From Hysterium pulicare CBS 123377 (taxonomy: Eukaryota; Ascomycota; Dothideomycetes; Hysteriales; Hysteriaceae), in contig AJFK01001022.1 of NCBI GenBank assembly GCA_000467715.1, positions 1-22,442 of the forward strand: a DNA stretch of 22,442 bases. Direction: 5' to 3'. The notes under the pieces are model-generated. The model did no database searches, was not told where the DNA came from, and saw only the letters and a list, made by a program, of their open reading frames with translations. Position 1 is the first letter of the stretch. Each line of letters begins with the position of its first letter. Made by a program: the position numbers and the translations under genes. Below, one piece after another: positions 1-7,254 of this stretch.

Positions 1-52
1 CTAATTGATTACGACAGAGCAAATAAACCAAAGTGACAAGAATGGAACTCGG

Positions 53-68
53 TCACGTGATGACGTCC
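53..68. promoter_or_regulatory. TCACGTGA palindrome followed by a TGACGTC element, upstream of COX20
   Basis: A perfect 8-bp palindrome TCACGTGA (53-60) is directly followed by TGACGTC (61-67), about 235 bp before the COX20 start codon. In fungi CACGTG is the core site of bHLH factors such as Cbf1, and TGACGTC is the core of bZIP/CREB-type sites. The motifs are visible; their use as COX20 promoter elements is inferred from position alone. Confidence 0.45.
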
Positions 69-70
69 AA

Positions 71-94
71 TCCTGCGGTTCCTGCGGTTCCTGC
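71..94. repeat. Short tandem repeat, 9-bp unit, about 2.7 copies
   Basis: The unit TCCTGCGGT occurs at 71-79 and 80-88 and is followed by a partial third copy (TCCTGC, 89-94). It sits in the upstream region of COX20 just after the palindrome pair. No function is evident. Confidence 0.7.
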
Positions 95-298
95 AAACTC
101 ATCTGGAAACATGTTAGGACTTGCAGATCTAAGGCGTATTTATCACGCAGAACGTAGCTATCGTTCTATTCCCCATTGCAGGATTGCCTAATAACAAGGG
201 CCACGCCGTTGATCTTGCTTGGCAAAGCATCACCGCTTTAGATCTTCTCCACCAAATTCCCTTTTGCCCAGTTCCTCTCGAAAGTTTAATCACACACA

Positions 299-928
299 AT
301 GGCAGACGATACACGGGAACCATCACCAAATACTCCAGCGTCATCTCGTCCTCGCGAGCCCGCAAACATGATGCCTGGTGGCATGGCCAACACAGCAGGA
401 GGAAAATCCGCCGATGCTGAACTCCCAACCTTCGAAAACGCTGTCAAGTCAATCAAGCTAGAAGAGTTTAAAACACTGCATCGAAAGCCTTGCGCCAGAG
501 ATGGGCTGCTAACGGGTATTGCGGCCGGGTTCGGACTCGGTGGTATTGGGGCAGTTTTGCGAAGTATGTATTCGCGTAGTCATCCAGTTTTCCTTCGACT
601 CAACGGAATTGCCGCGGAAGTTGAGGATTCATGTTAACCTTCAACATCAGAGCCTGTATGGACCTTCTCATCCTATGCCATCTTCGGTTTCTGCACATTT
701 TCCCTCGGCTCCTACCAATACTGCAGAATTCAGCGTAACAAGGAGAAAGAGGGTATGAGACGCGTGGTCGAGGTTATCGAGAAGAAGAAGAACGACCTAG
801 CTGCTAAGAAAGAGGCACGGAGAAAGGCAAAGGAAGAAGCGGATAGATTAGAGGAGGAGAGAATGCGGGAGGAAGCGAGGTTGAGGACTTGGTCGTACTG
901 GGCGCAGAGGAATCTGAAGTTCTGGTAG
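299..928 (+). CDS. COX20: Cytochrome c oxidase assembly protein COX20 (two exons)
   Basis: Exons are 299-563 and 651-928, with an 87-bp intron (GTATGT donor, CAG acceptor, GTTAAC near the branch position); the product is 180 residues. COX20 is an inner mitochondrial membrane chaperone that binds newly made Cox2 during complex IV assembly. The N-terminal 45 or so residues are polar and disordered. They are followed by the conserved block TFENAVKSIKLEEF and two hydrophobic segments, LLTGIAAGFGLGGIGAVL and TFSSYAIFGFCTFSLGSY, then QYCRIQRNKEKEGM and a long charged Lys/Glu/Arg helix ending in WSYWAQRNLKFW. This is the FAM36A/COX20 architecture. Splicing joins LR to KPVW and restores the frame exactly. 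The start is the first in-frame ATG. Without the intron the first exon would stop at 637. Identification is firm; the exact splice sites are very likely. Confidence 0.9.
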
Positions 929-1408
929 CATAGGCTAGGAACATGATCGCAAAGCTCTGTATGAACAAGCTGATTTTCCGCATTGTACAACATGTAAAAT
1001 ACCGGATATCACAAGCGCGGCTGGCCGATAGAGGAGGAGTTACTCTCATAGTAATTGATAGCTATAAGGTGTAGCTGCGTCCATCAGCTCTAGGCTAGGG
1101 GCATGCATGGTTCTTTTGGACTCGGCGATAGACATTAAAGTCAGTTGGCTCACCAAGCCTACTCAGAAAGTCCCGAAGTACACAAAACCCGTGCAGATAT
1201 TGTTTTCGAAAAGGTTTAAGCTTACAAGCAGCATCCCCGCATCCGAAAATCATCTGAGAATCTCCAAAATATCCGTAGACATTGATATGCAAACAATAGA
1301 ACTTACGTCTCCGTGACCAGGCGCTGGACCCTGGTACTCCTTCAAACTCCACTTACCCAACCATAATGTGTGATGCAACCATTCGACACCCGCTAAAAGA
1401 CTCTAGAT
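929..1408. other. Convergent intergenic region, no gene seen
   Basis: This 480-bp stretch separates the 3' ends of COX20 (+) and the reverse-strand gene that ends at 1409. It should hold both 3' untranslated regions. The only sizeable open frame on the reverse strand (1095-1352) begins with GTG, has no usable ATG and resembles nothing I know. Confidence 0.6.
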
Positions 1409-2227
1409 TCAAGTGGCAAAACGGACTATCCTTCCCAACTGGTCCTTCGCATCCTCGGTCCCTGACCCAATACCAGCACCCCTCCGTCTCCTTTCACTTC
1501 TCTTCTGTCTGGCTTCTTTCGCCTCTCTGGCTTTCCACTCCAATACCTGTTGTCGCCTGCGCTGTGTGCGAGCATACGCCAGTGCTGGAGTAGGCTTGAA
1601 CCCGATACCGTTCAATCCTGTTCCGTCGTCATCGGGATCCTGCGAGGGGTCTACCAAATGCCCAGTGATCTCGCTATCTTGCCAAGTAAGAGAAGATGGT
1701 GGAGGTGAAGGAGACTTCTTCCGTGGTTGTGATTGTGGAATTGTGGATGCTGCATCTGGCTGGTGGCGTACTGTTTCGAGTTCTGAAGAATGAGATGGCC
1801 CTTCCGAACTCTCCCCAGCGGATGCCCTGACAACAGAAGTTGTGGCACGAAGCGATTGTGTGTCGACAGACCCCCTCATATCCTTCTTCATATCTACCAC
1901 TATTGTGTCCTTACCGTGGTCAAGATCTGGACCTCCTAGTATCGGTATGTCGCTGAATCCGCGCAAAGGTAAAGTATCACTCCGCTTCTGCTTTTTGCGT
2001 GCGTCTGAATCCATGGCATCTTCAGCTAAACTTGCAAAATCTAATATAGGTACCGGCGTTTTAATCTTCAAATCTCTGAGTTGATCGGCCACAACGCTCC
2101 GCGGACTGTTTTCTCCCGTAACATGAGGATGGGGTGGGGTAGATGTGTTGAGTGTCGGAGCGGGAGGTGGATCCCGTTTGCGCTTTGGAGAGGAATGCAG
2201 AGATGACAGGATCATCTTGGGAGACAT
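1409..2227 (-). CDS. Conserved fungal protein of unknown function, probably nuclear
   Basis: This is a single-exon frame of 272 codons. The ATG is at 2227; a second Met lies five codons in. The N-terminal two thirds are disordered and rich in Ser, Pro, Asp and charged residues, with basic patches such as SPKRKRD (about 14-20) and RKKQKR that look like nuclear localisation signals. The C-terminal part (about residues 180-260) carries the recognisable conserved block: LTWQDSEITGHL, an acidic DPDDDGTG stretch, GIGFKPTPALAYARTQRRRQ and a strongly basic helix rich in Lys, Arg and Glu. The block resembles uncharacterised filamentous-fungal proteins; I know no assigned function. The basic helix could bind nucleic acid, but this is inference. 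It converges with COX20. The coding call is strong because of length and the structured C-terminus. Confidence 0.75.
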   Translation of the reverse strand: MSPKMILSSLHSSPKRKRDPPPAPTLNTSTPPHPHVTGENSPRSVVADQLRDLKIKTPVPILDFASLAEDAMDSDARKKQKRSDTLPLRGFSDIPILGGPDLDHGKDTIVVDMKKDMRGSVDTQSLRATTSVVRASAGESSEGPSHSSELETVRHQPDAASTIPQSQPRKKSPSPPPSSLTWQDSEITGHLVDPSQDPDDDGTGLNGIGFKPTPALAYARTQRRRQQVLEWKAREAKEARQKRSERRRRGAGIGSGTEDAKDQLGRIVRFAT

Positions 2228-2511
2228 GGCGCAGTCGGATGCTTCATCGGGAGGCAGTGAGATGGTAGCTAGTATAGACCACTCTGGAGCAAGAAGTCAC
2301 AACGAATGTTTTGAGTGATCGCCAATGTGGGGCAAAGCACAGACTTCGTAGGGCTGCTCCTGCATATCATAAGTTTGGTCCAATCCGGATTAGTGTATGT
2401 AGCCTTAGTTCGAGTCTCTACTACCTAGGTACGTGTCGACCTCGTTCTTGCGTTATGCAGGAATCATGACTTCAATGGAAGGAAAAGCGCTCTCACAAAC
2501 CTGATCCCCCA

Positions 2512-2903
2512 ATGGCGTCGGTAACCGAGCTCTGGAATTATTCTCACGAAAGATCCAACGCTCTAAGACGCTTTGATTGAAGATGGAAGCCTCTACATTC
2601 CCACAATTCTACAGTACACGAACTTCCTCGCTGGGGACCGTTTGCTCCAAAAACACCATTTGAGAGGTTTCCTCCTCGCAATGAGGAATCTGCCTGCAAT
2701 AGCTACGCCATCAAGTGCCAGAGCTGTGTGTATTGAAAGGCCTTGGATTTCCAAGACATGCAGGAGCCAGACGAGGAGAAAACACTCGATAAGAATACAA
2801 CGTGGGCCACGGGGACGGTTGTTTCGACAAGGGCGTCAGAACGCATTCTAAACCATCTAAACCATCCATCTAGGGTTCCCGCGTCTCGGAACAAAGCGAT
2901 CTA
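2512..2903 (+). pseudogene. Possible decayed coding frame with two in-frame TGA codons
   Basis: One forward frame begins ATGGCGTCG at 2512 and runs about 130 codons to a TAA, interrupted only by two TGA codons (at about 2578 and 2740). Stretches such as ELPRWGPFAPKTPFERFPPR look protein-like. Both stops are one transition from CGA (Arg). I do not recognise the family. Another forward frame in the same place is also open for more than 90 codons, so chance is a real alternative. This is a weak candidate only. Confidence 0.2.
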
Positions 2904-3301
2904 AGCAAGGAGGCTCTAATTGCTGCAGCAATCAACCTTCTGTATAGAACAGAAATATTGTTTGAAAGATTATCGTAACCAGTCTCTCACCTTTCTGCCC
3001 CTAGCGTACGGCAAAAGTGAATTCGCATGAGGCCTACTCCAGGCTTGATCCCCGAACTTGGATCAGCTGCCAGCTTATCACCTTAGGAATAGAACGATTC
3101 TTATTCTACTCCCGTTCTGTCAACTCTCTACGCGCAATTGATATGAAAACGATAGGAAATCTAAGCTGCAGCCGAAATAAGTATATTTACAGCATGAGAG
3201 TGCTCAGAGGTCAGTACCCAGGCATGGATGTTGGCACCAAGACCAGTGAGGGAAATTGAGCTCTTACAAATACGATCTCCAACATACTTGGTTACAGAAT
3301 A

Positions 3302-3333
3302 CTCACAGACGGTCACTACTTAGTGACAGTGAG
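3302..3333. repeat. Short two-part inverted repeat (hairpin)
   Basis: GTCACTA (3312-3318) pairs with TAGTGAC (3321-3327) across a 2-nt centre. An outer CTCAC (3302-3306) pairs with GTGAG (3329-3333) across unequal spacers. It could be a dyad binding site or a chance palindrome; no gene boundary sits at it. Confidence 0.4.
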
Positions 3334-3596
3334 AGGGAAATAGAAAGCGGTGATGTGGATGAGCCAAGAATCAAAAAGAAGTGATAAGTTATATTAGATG
3401 GATGGAGGAGTGAAGAGCGCCAGTGCTAAGTAAAGGCTTAACTACATCGCCTGGACTTTACAGTACGCAGTCGGCCGGGAAAATGGTTCGAACTATTCCG
3501 CGAGGCTGCAGTGATTCTTCCGACGAAACCTAGTTCAGAAATCATGAACAACCGTGGCATGTGTTCAGAAGTCAACCTACCCAGGTAAGAACTAGC

Positions 3597-3849
3597 AGGT
3601 CACGTGCACGTCCCTGCAGCCCTAGCCCCGTCAGGCACAATTGGACGACCTTGGACCTCCACAAATTGCATCTACTTCTACAGCAATGCCAGAGTGATCA
3701 GATACCCCAAATAACAAAGGCCCGAACCGACTTTGGCAACTTTGGCCTTCCTTTCCTTTCTTCCTCTTTTCTCGTCGTTCCTGCTGCGGGCATCCCTTCT
3801 TTGACGCTTGCCCAAATCTAGGACCAGACATAACCCCCACACGACGTCA
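3597..3849 (+). promoter_or_regulatory. Putative promoter of the gene at 3951: TCACGTG, CT-rich tract, TGACGTC
   Basis: TCACGTGC lies at 3600-3607. A long pyrimidine-rich tract (about 3746-3785, runs of CTTTC/TTCCTC) precedes a TGACGTC read on the reverse strand (3843-3849), about 100 bp before the start codon. CT-rich tracts just upstream of the transcription start are typical of filamentous fungal promoters. The elements are visible; their use is inferred. Confidence 0.4.
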
Positions 3850-3950
3850 CTCCTGCCTCAACACCGAACCGCGATTCGACCCCTTCAAATCTTCAACCTT
3901 CATCTCCCACACAACAACAATACACAGACAGTCAGCGAAGCCTTCCCATC

Positions 3951-5038
3951 ATGTCGACTAATGCGCCCACGTTGATTAATCTACCGCCCCCGCCCTCCGA
4001 CCCAGTCACTCCATCGGACATGCCGTAAGTTGAAGCCCAACGTGCAGCACCTGGTCCCAAATGCACAACCCGATCAGAGATAACCTCACCGATACTAATG
4101 GCTATCTGTAACGATTCAGTGGCACCCCGAACTCCACCACCACCTCCATGTCAGAGCTCTCCACTGTCGCCATCAAGGATGGTCATCGCGGACATTTCCA
4201 ACATCATCATCATCCTCAAGAGGCCGAACGTGCAGACCGCATCTCTCGTCTTGCCGGCTTGGAACGAGTCGCTACATCACGCCAACCAAACTTCGGAAAT
4301 TTTGCTCCTGGCGCGTCTGGATCAACTAATCCTCCACCAGGCTACTTCGATGCGAACAACCAGCCCCAAATCTTCCGGGAGAGGAGCACCGTCGGAAGCG
4401 CAAGTGCGACTGGCAGTGTTGGAGGACGTACTACCTGGGCTAGCGGTAGCGATGTATATGATCACGATAGGATGAGTGAGGATCAAGACAATGAGACTTC
4501 GAGTATGGGCGGATTCAGTGACGAGGCTGCTAGCTTAGTCGGGTTTGGAGAAGGAGCGAGGACCCCAGCAAGACAACAAAGCAGTGTCGGCAGCCCTGCC
4601 CTGAGCAAGGCCAGCGCAGTACCACAATACCTCCTTCGTGACCAAGCCCCACCAAGTCCCATGACTGGTGTAAGCAGTGTCAGCAGTACTGGCACCACTC
4701 AGACGACTCCAAGCACGGAAGCACAAAAGCAGGATGCGCGCATGATTGACGGCATGACCTGTACTGTTCCAAACTAAGACGGTGTCTTTTGATGATGATC
4801 CTTTCTAACAACTTCTGTAGACGATGCCGATGTTGTGGATACGGCCAACCGCACCCCACCGCCGTCTCACATGAATGCGTATACTCCAGGACGCGGTGCT
4901 CCTAATGCGCAAACGGCACAACAAATTATCAATGAAAGAATGGGTCAAGCTGGTTCTAACCCTGAACCAATGGGGCCTGACGAGCGCGACGGCGGTAAAG
5001 GCTTAGGCAAGTTCTACTTTGAGGGAAAGCAACAATAG
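3951..5038 (+). CDS. Conserved disordered fungal protein of unknown function (three exons)
   Basis: Exons are 3951-4024, 4120-4760 and 4821-5038, giving 310 residues. The introns are 95 bp (GTAAGT donor, ACTAATG branch-like site, CAG) and 60 bp (GTACTG donor, CTAAC, TAG). The joins give SDMPGTPNS and IDGMTYDADVVDT. The protein has no predicted fold. It starts with a Pro-rich segment (LPPPPSDP), then AIKDGHRG, a His run, AERADRISRLAGLERV, and the conserved core RERSTVGSASATGSVGGRTT continuing into WASGSD, then MSEDQD, a Ser/Gly-rich SLVGFGEGARTPA and a short C-terminal GKGLGKFYFEG. I recognise this motif order from uncharacterised Pezizomycotina proteins but know no function. The many SP/TP sites suggest phosphorylation, which is an inference. 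The start is the first ATG after the CT-rich leader. Confidence 0.8.
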
Positions 5039-5568
5039 TCCGGTCTTTGATACTCTTTGGTGGTCTGGCGTTCGGTATGGTTTATTCACTATGCCAACAT
5101 TAGGCTTTTATGATCTATTTAGTCGCAAAGGGACATGCTAGGGGGTATCCTTCTCGAACCTGTGGAACATTCCTGTGGCATGAGGTAAGCAGAATTGTGG
5201 ACACTCACGAAAATGAACCGTGATCTTGGAGATTATGCTTCAACGTCACCTCTACCCTGCGTGAGGATTTCTAAGCCTGACTGATGAGACAATCTTGAGT
5301 ACTCCTTGAAAATGACGGGTGTTGCCTTTGAATCAGCTTTCCTTTCACAGCATAGTACACATAATTTAGTTAGTAACAGAAACTTATACCAAGTTTCTTC
5401 GGGGAAAGGGTATTTTTGCAGAGCTAAGCAAGTCCTCTGTCGTAGAAGATGAAAATCGCCCCGGCGGATTTGTAATCTATAATATATTCCCGCAGAATCG
5501 GATTGAATACTACCGACTAAAGCACGAAAGGTGAAGCAGGAGAAATCCTGACCCTTTTCATATCTTGA
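5039..5568. other. Intergenic stretch, no supported gene
   Basis: This follows the stop of the preceding gene and leads into the MAPEG relic. I looked here for the missing first exon and first membrane helix of the MAPEG gene and found no matching hydrophobic frame with an ATG. A 112-codon reverse-strand frame (5233-5571) begins with GTG, has no ATG and overlaps the relic, so I do not call it. Confidence 0.5.
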
Positions 5569-5929
5569 CACTTGTTAAGCCCTCACTCCAGACACTTGGG
5601 GGAACATACTTCCTCGGACAAAACATCAGAGTCCACCAGCGATGACCCACTCTACATCGCTATAAGATGCCAAATTTAGTTTCGTCGAGAATATACCGCT
5701 CGCTTTCATCGCGGCGGGCCTCGCGGAATTGAACGGCGCCAATCGAAAGTATTGGAATGTTGCCTTAGGAGCTTTCTTCGCTCTTCGACTTGTGCATGTT
5801 GAGCATGGAATGCGGATCAATGATGCAGTTGCCGCTGGTAGGCCAGTTGGGTTTTATGGGACGCAAGCAGTTATTGTAGGATTAGCGGGACATGCTGGAT
5901 GGTTGGTTAAGGAGTATTGGGGTTTGTAG
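5569..5929 (+). pseudogene. MAPEG-family membrane protein relic: 5' end missing and frameshifted
   Basis: Two adjoining frames encode consecutive parts of one MAPEG-type protein (membrane-associated proteins in eicosanoid and glutathione metabolism). The first, to about 5670, reads LGEHTSS...STSDDPLYIAIRC. The second, from about 5672 to the TAG at 5927-5929, reads FVENIPLAFIAAGLAELNGA, NRKYWNVALGAFFALRLVHV, EHGM, then GRPVGFYGTQAVIVGLAGHA and GWLVKEYWGL. The order R-C-x-x-F-x-E-N-x-P, ELNGANR, GRPVG(F/Y)YGT and KxYWG is that of fungal MAPEG proteins of about 150-160 residues. The frame changes at 5671, with a TAG directly after in the first frame. The N-terminal helix and start codon are absent, since a TGA at 5566-5568 closes the frame. 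The Asn usual before FxE is also not visible. It could instead be a sequencing error plus an unseen exon. Confidence 0.75.
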
Positions 5930-6367
5930 ATATCAAGATATTCAAAATTCATTAACATTGTAGGAACATTTTGGATGGAGAAGGATAGAAGTAGAGTAGA
6001 ATTGATTTCAAACTTCGGTCTGCCTAACAACGACATCTCCGGGCGTGAGGGGAGATAACCACCAACGAATAAGTTAATGCTTGCAGCTTTTTCTAGGCTA
6101 ACTCAACGGACACATGCCACCAGGGGAAGAGCGTATTTACACAAGCAGAAGAGTGCAAAGATGTGCCTGCTACACAAATCGTCAGTTCTGTCGCAGTCAA
6201 ACATTACTTCGGGACGCTGTATAGCGTAGTAATGTTAAGTTAAAAGTACTTAGTTCTTACTCCCAACATAGGAAAAGACCAGCCTAATTTCCAAACCGAA
6301 CGCCGAGCCTTTCCCACTGAACTCTGAACTCTGAAAATAAGTATAATATCGAGCGACAAAAAGCTCG
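5930..6367. other. Intergenic region between MAPEG relic and MDM35 3' end
   Basis: No coding frame of note. It should contain the 3' untranslated region of MDM35 (reverse strand). The one clear structure is the nested hairpin at 6200-6236. Confidence 0.55.
6200..6236. repeat. 37-nt nested inverted repeat
   Basis: AACATTACT (6200-6208) is the perfect reverse complement of AGTAATGTT (6228-6236). Inside, ACGCT (6214-6218) pairs with AGCGT (6223-6227) around a GTAT loop. The whole would fold as a 14-bp hairpin with one 5-nt bulge (TCGGG). It lies between the MAPEG relic and the MDM35 3' end, about 130 bp past the MDM35 stop on that gene's strand. It may be an RNA 3'-end structure or the footprint of a small inverted-repeat element. 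The pairing is exact as read; the role is unknown. Confidence 0.6.
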
Positions 6368-6789
6368 TTATATAGGCTCACATGATTTTCTCATATGCTC
6401 TGCATCGTTCTCTCGATTGTCTTCTCGTGCTTCCTTAAGCATGGTGTCAATACCGCGAGCTTTTAGTGCTTTCTGCGAAGAGGGTTACATTCAGGAACAT
6501 GGACTTGGAGAATGGACGTCTGCAGTTCACTGACACTTAGACATTGATTGTACTGTTTGAAAAGAGGATCACATTCGTCGGTAGTTGCATTGCCGCGCAG
6601 AAACTCTGATATAGAGTCAGCATCGGTAGCCCATGTTGACAGCTGAGGTCCTTACTTTCACTGTACCACCTTAGGAAACAGCTGTCATAGCGCCTGGGTG
6701 GGCGTGAGTGGATAGCTGGGTGTGGACTGGTGAAGGTGGAAGACGTACTCCTTGACTTCGTTGCACTCCGGCGCTAAGGAGGCTGACAT
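6368..6789 (-). CDS. MDM35: Mitochondrial intermembrane-space protein MDM35 (four small exons)
   Basis: On the reverse strand the exons are 6749-6789, 6656-6693, 6535-6605 and 6368-6472. The introns are 55, 50 and 62 bp with donors GTACGT, GTAAGG and GTCAGT and AG acceptors. Splicing gives 84 residues: MSASLAPECNEVKERYDSCF, LRWYSEKFLRGNATTDECDP, LFKQYNQCLSKALKARGIDT, MLKEAREDNRENDAEHMRKS, CEPI. This is Mdm35 (human TRIAP1), a twin-CX9C protein imported by the Mia40 relay. It pairs with Ups1/Ups2 to carry phosphatidic acid and phosphatidylserine across the intermembrane space. Both motifs are intact: C9 and C19 have nine residues between them, as do C38 and C48. Every exon is too small for plain reading-frame searches. 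The start codon faces RRP6 across a shared 465-bp promoter. An extra Cys follows near the end (C81). Confidence 0.92.
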
Positions 6790-7254
6790 ATTCAGCAATC
6801 GGCCTTGTGCTTGATGATTGACGTGCTGCAGACGGTGGAATGGGTTGGGTGATCAGGGCGGATGAGTGTGTAGATTCTTAACAGGGCCGTGCACGTAATG
6901 GTATTTTTGGATCTTTGAGGCTACCTAGGTAGGCATATACCAGGCTGCAAGGAAGTGCTGTAGAAATCATAATATTTGGCTCTGTGTGCACTTATCAACT
7001 CTGGTGGTGGGAGCCTACATAGGCTCGGTAAAAATCATCAAAGCCAGTTGCCGTCATTTCATATTGAAGGTGCTTGCAGGTGGATAGGTCGGTAAGTAAC
7101 AAAGCCCGCGCGAGTTTTATATTCCAAAGGCTTACCTAGGGAGGTAGGAGGATTGCCGGCTTCAGTTATCGATAAGAAAATATCAACAGCAACTTTGGCA
7201 ATACTTTCTGTGCCCATCACCATACCACCAGTAAATGGCCACACCGTTGCTGCC
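6790..7254. promoter_or_regulatory. Shared divergent promoter of MDM35 (-) and RRP6 (+)
   Basis: These 465 bp separate two start codons facing away from each other, so both promoters must lie here. They include a CTACCTAGGTAG palindrome (6921-6932) and a related TTACCTAGG (7132-7140). No reading frame with an ATG fits a gene inside. Regulation cannot be inferred beyond position. Confidence 0.5.

Larger units (their letters stand above)
2228..3950. other. Long divergent intergenic region without a convincing gene
   Basis: These 1.7 kb lie between two divergently transcribed genes. Both strands hold only short frames with no recognisable domain. Contents: a TACCTAGGTA palindrome (2422-2431), a stop-interrupted frame (2512-2903), a short inverted repeat (3302-3333), a TCACGTG element (3600-3606) and a CT-rich leader with a TGACGTC (reverse strand, 3843-3849) before the gene at 3951. 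A non-coding RNA or a decayed gene could be present but cannot be shown from sequence alone. Confidence 0.55.

Noticed and set aside
1095-1352. 85-codon reverse-strand open frame between COX20 and the next gene
   Set aside because: It has a GTG start, no in-frame ATG and no recognisable sequence, and lies where both 3' untranslated regions should be.
2512-2903. RIP mutation as the cause of the two TGA stops
   Set aside because: RIP changes CpA to TpA; the TGA codons would come from CGA, which is not the RIP context, and the local composition is not AT-shifted.
3017-3259. 80-codon forward frame in the long intergenic region
   Set aside because: It starts with GTG and shows no domain-like sequence; its length is expected by chance.
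3475-3500. GGTTCGAAC resembling a tRNA T-loop
   Set aside because: The flanking bases do not form a T-stem, and no acceptor stem or anticodon arm can be built around it.
5233-5571. 112-codon reverse-strand open frame
   Set aside because: It begins with GTG and contains no ATG, matches no family I know, and overlaps the upstream part of the MAPEG relic.
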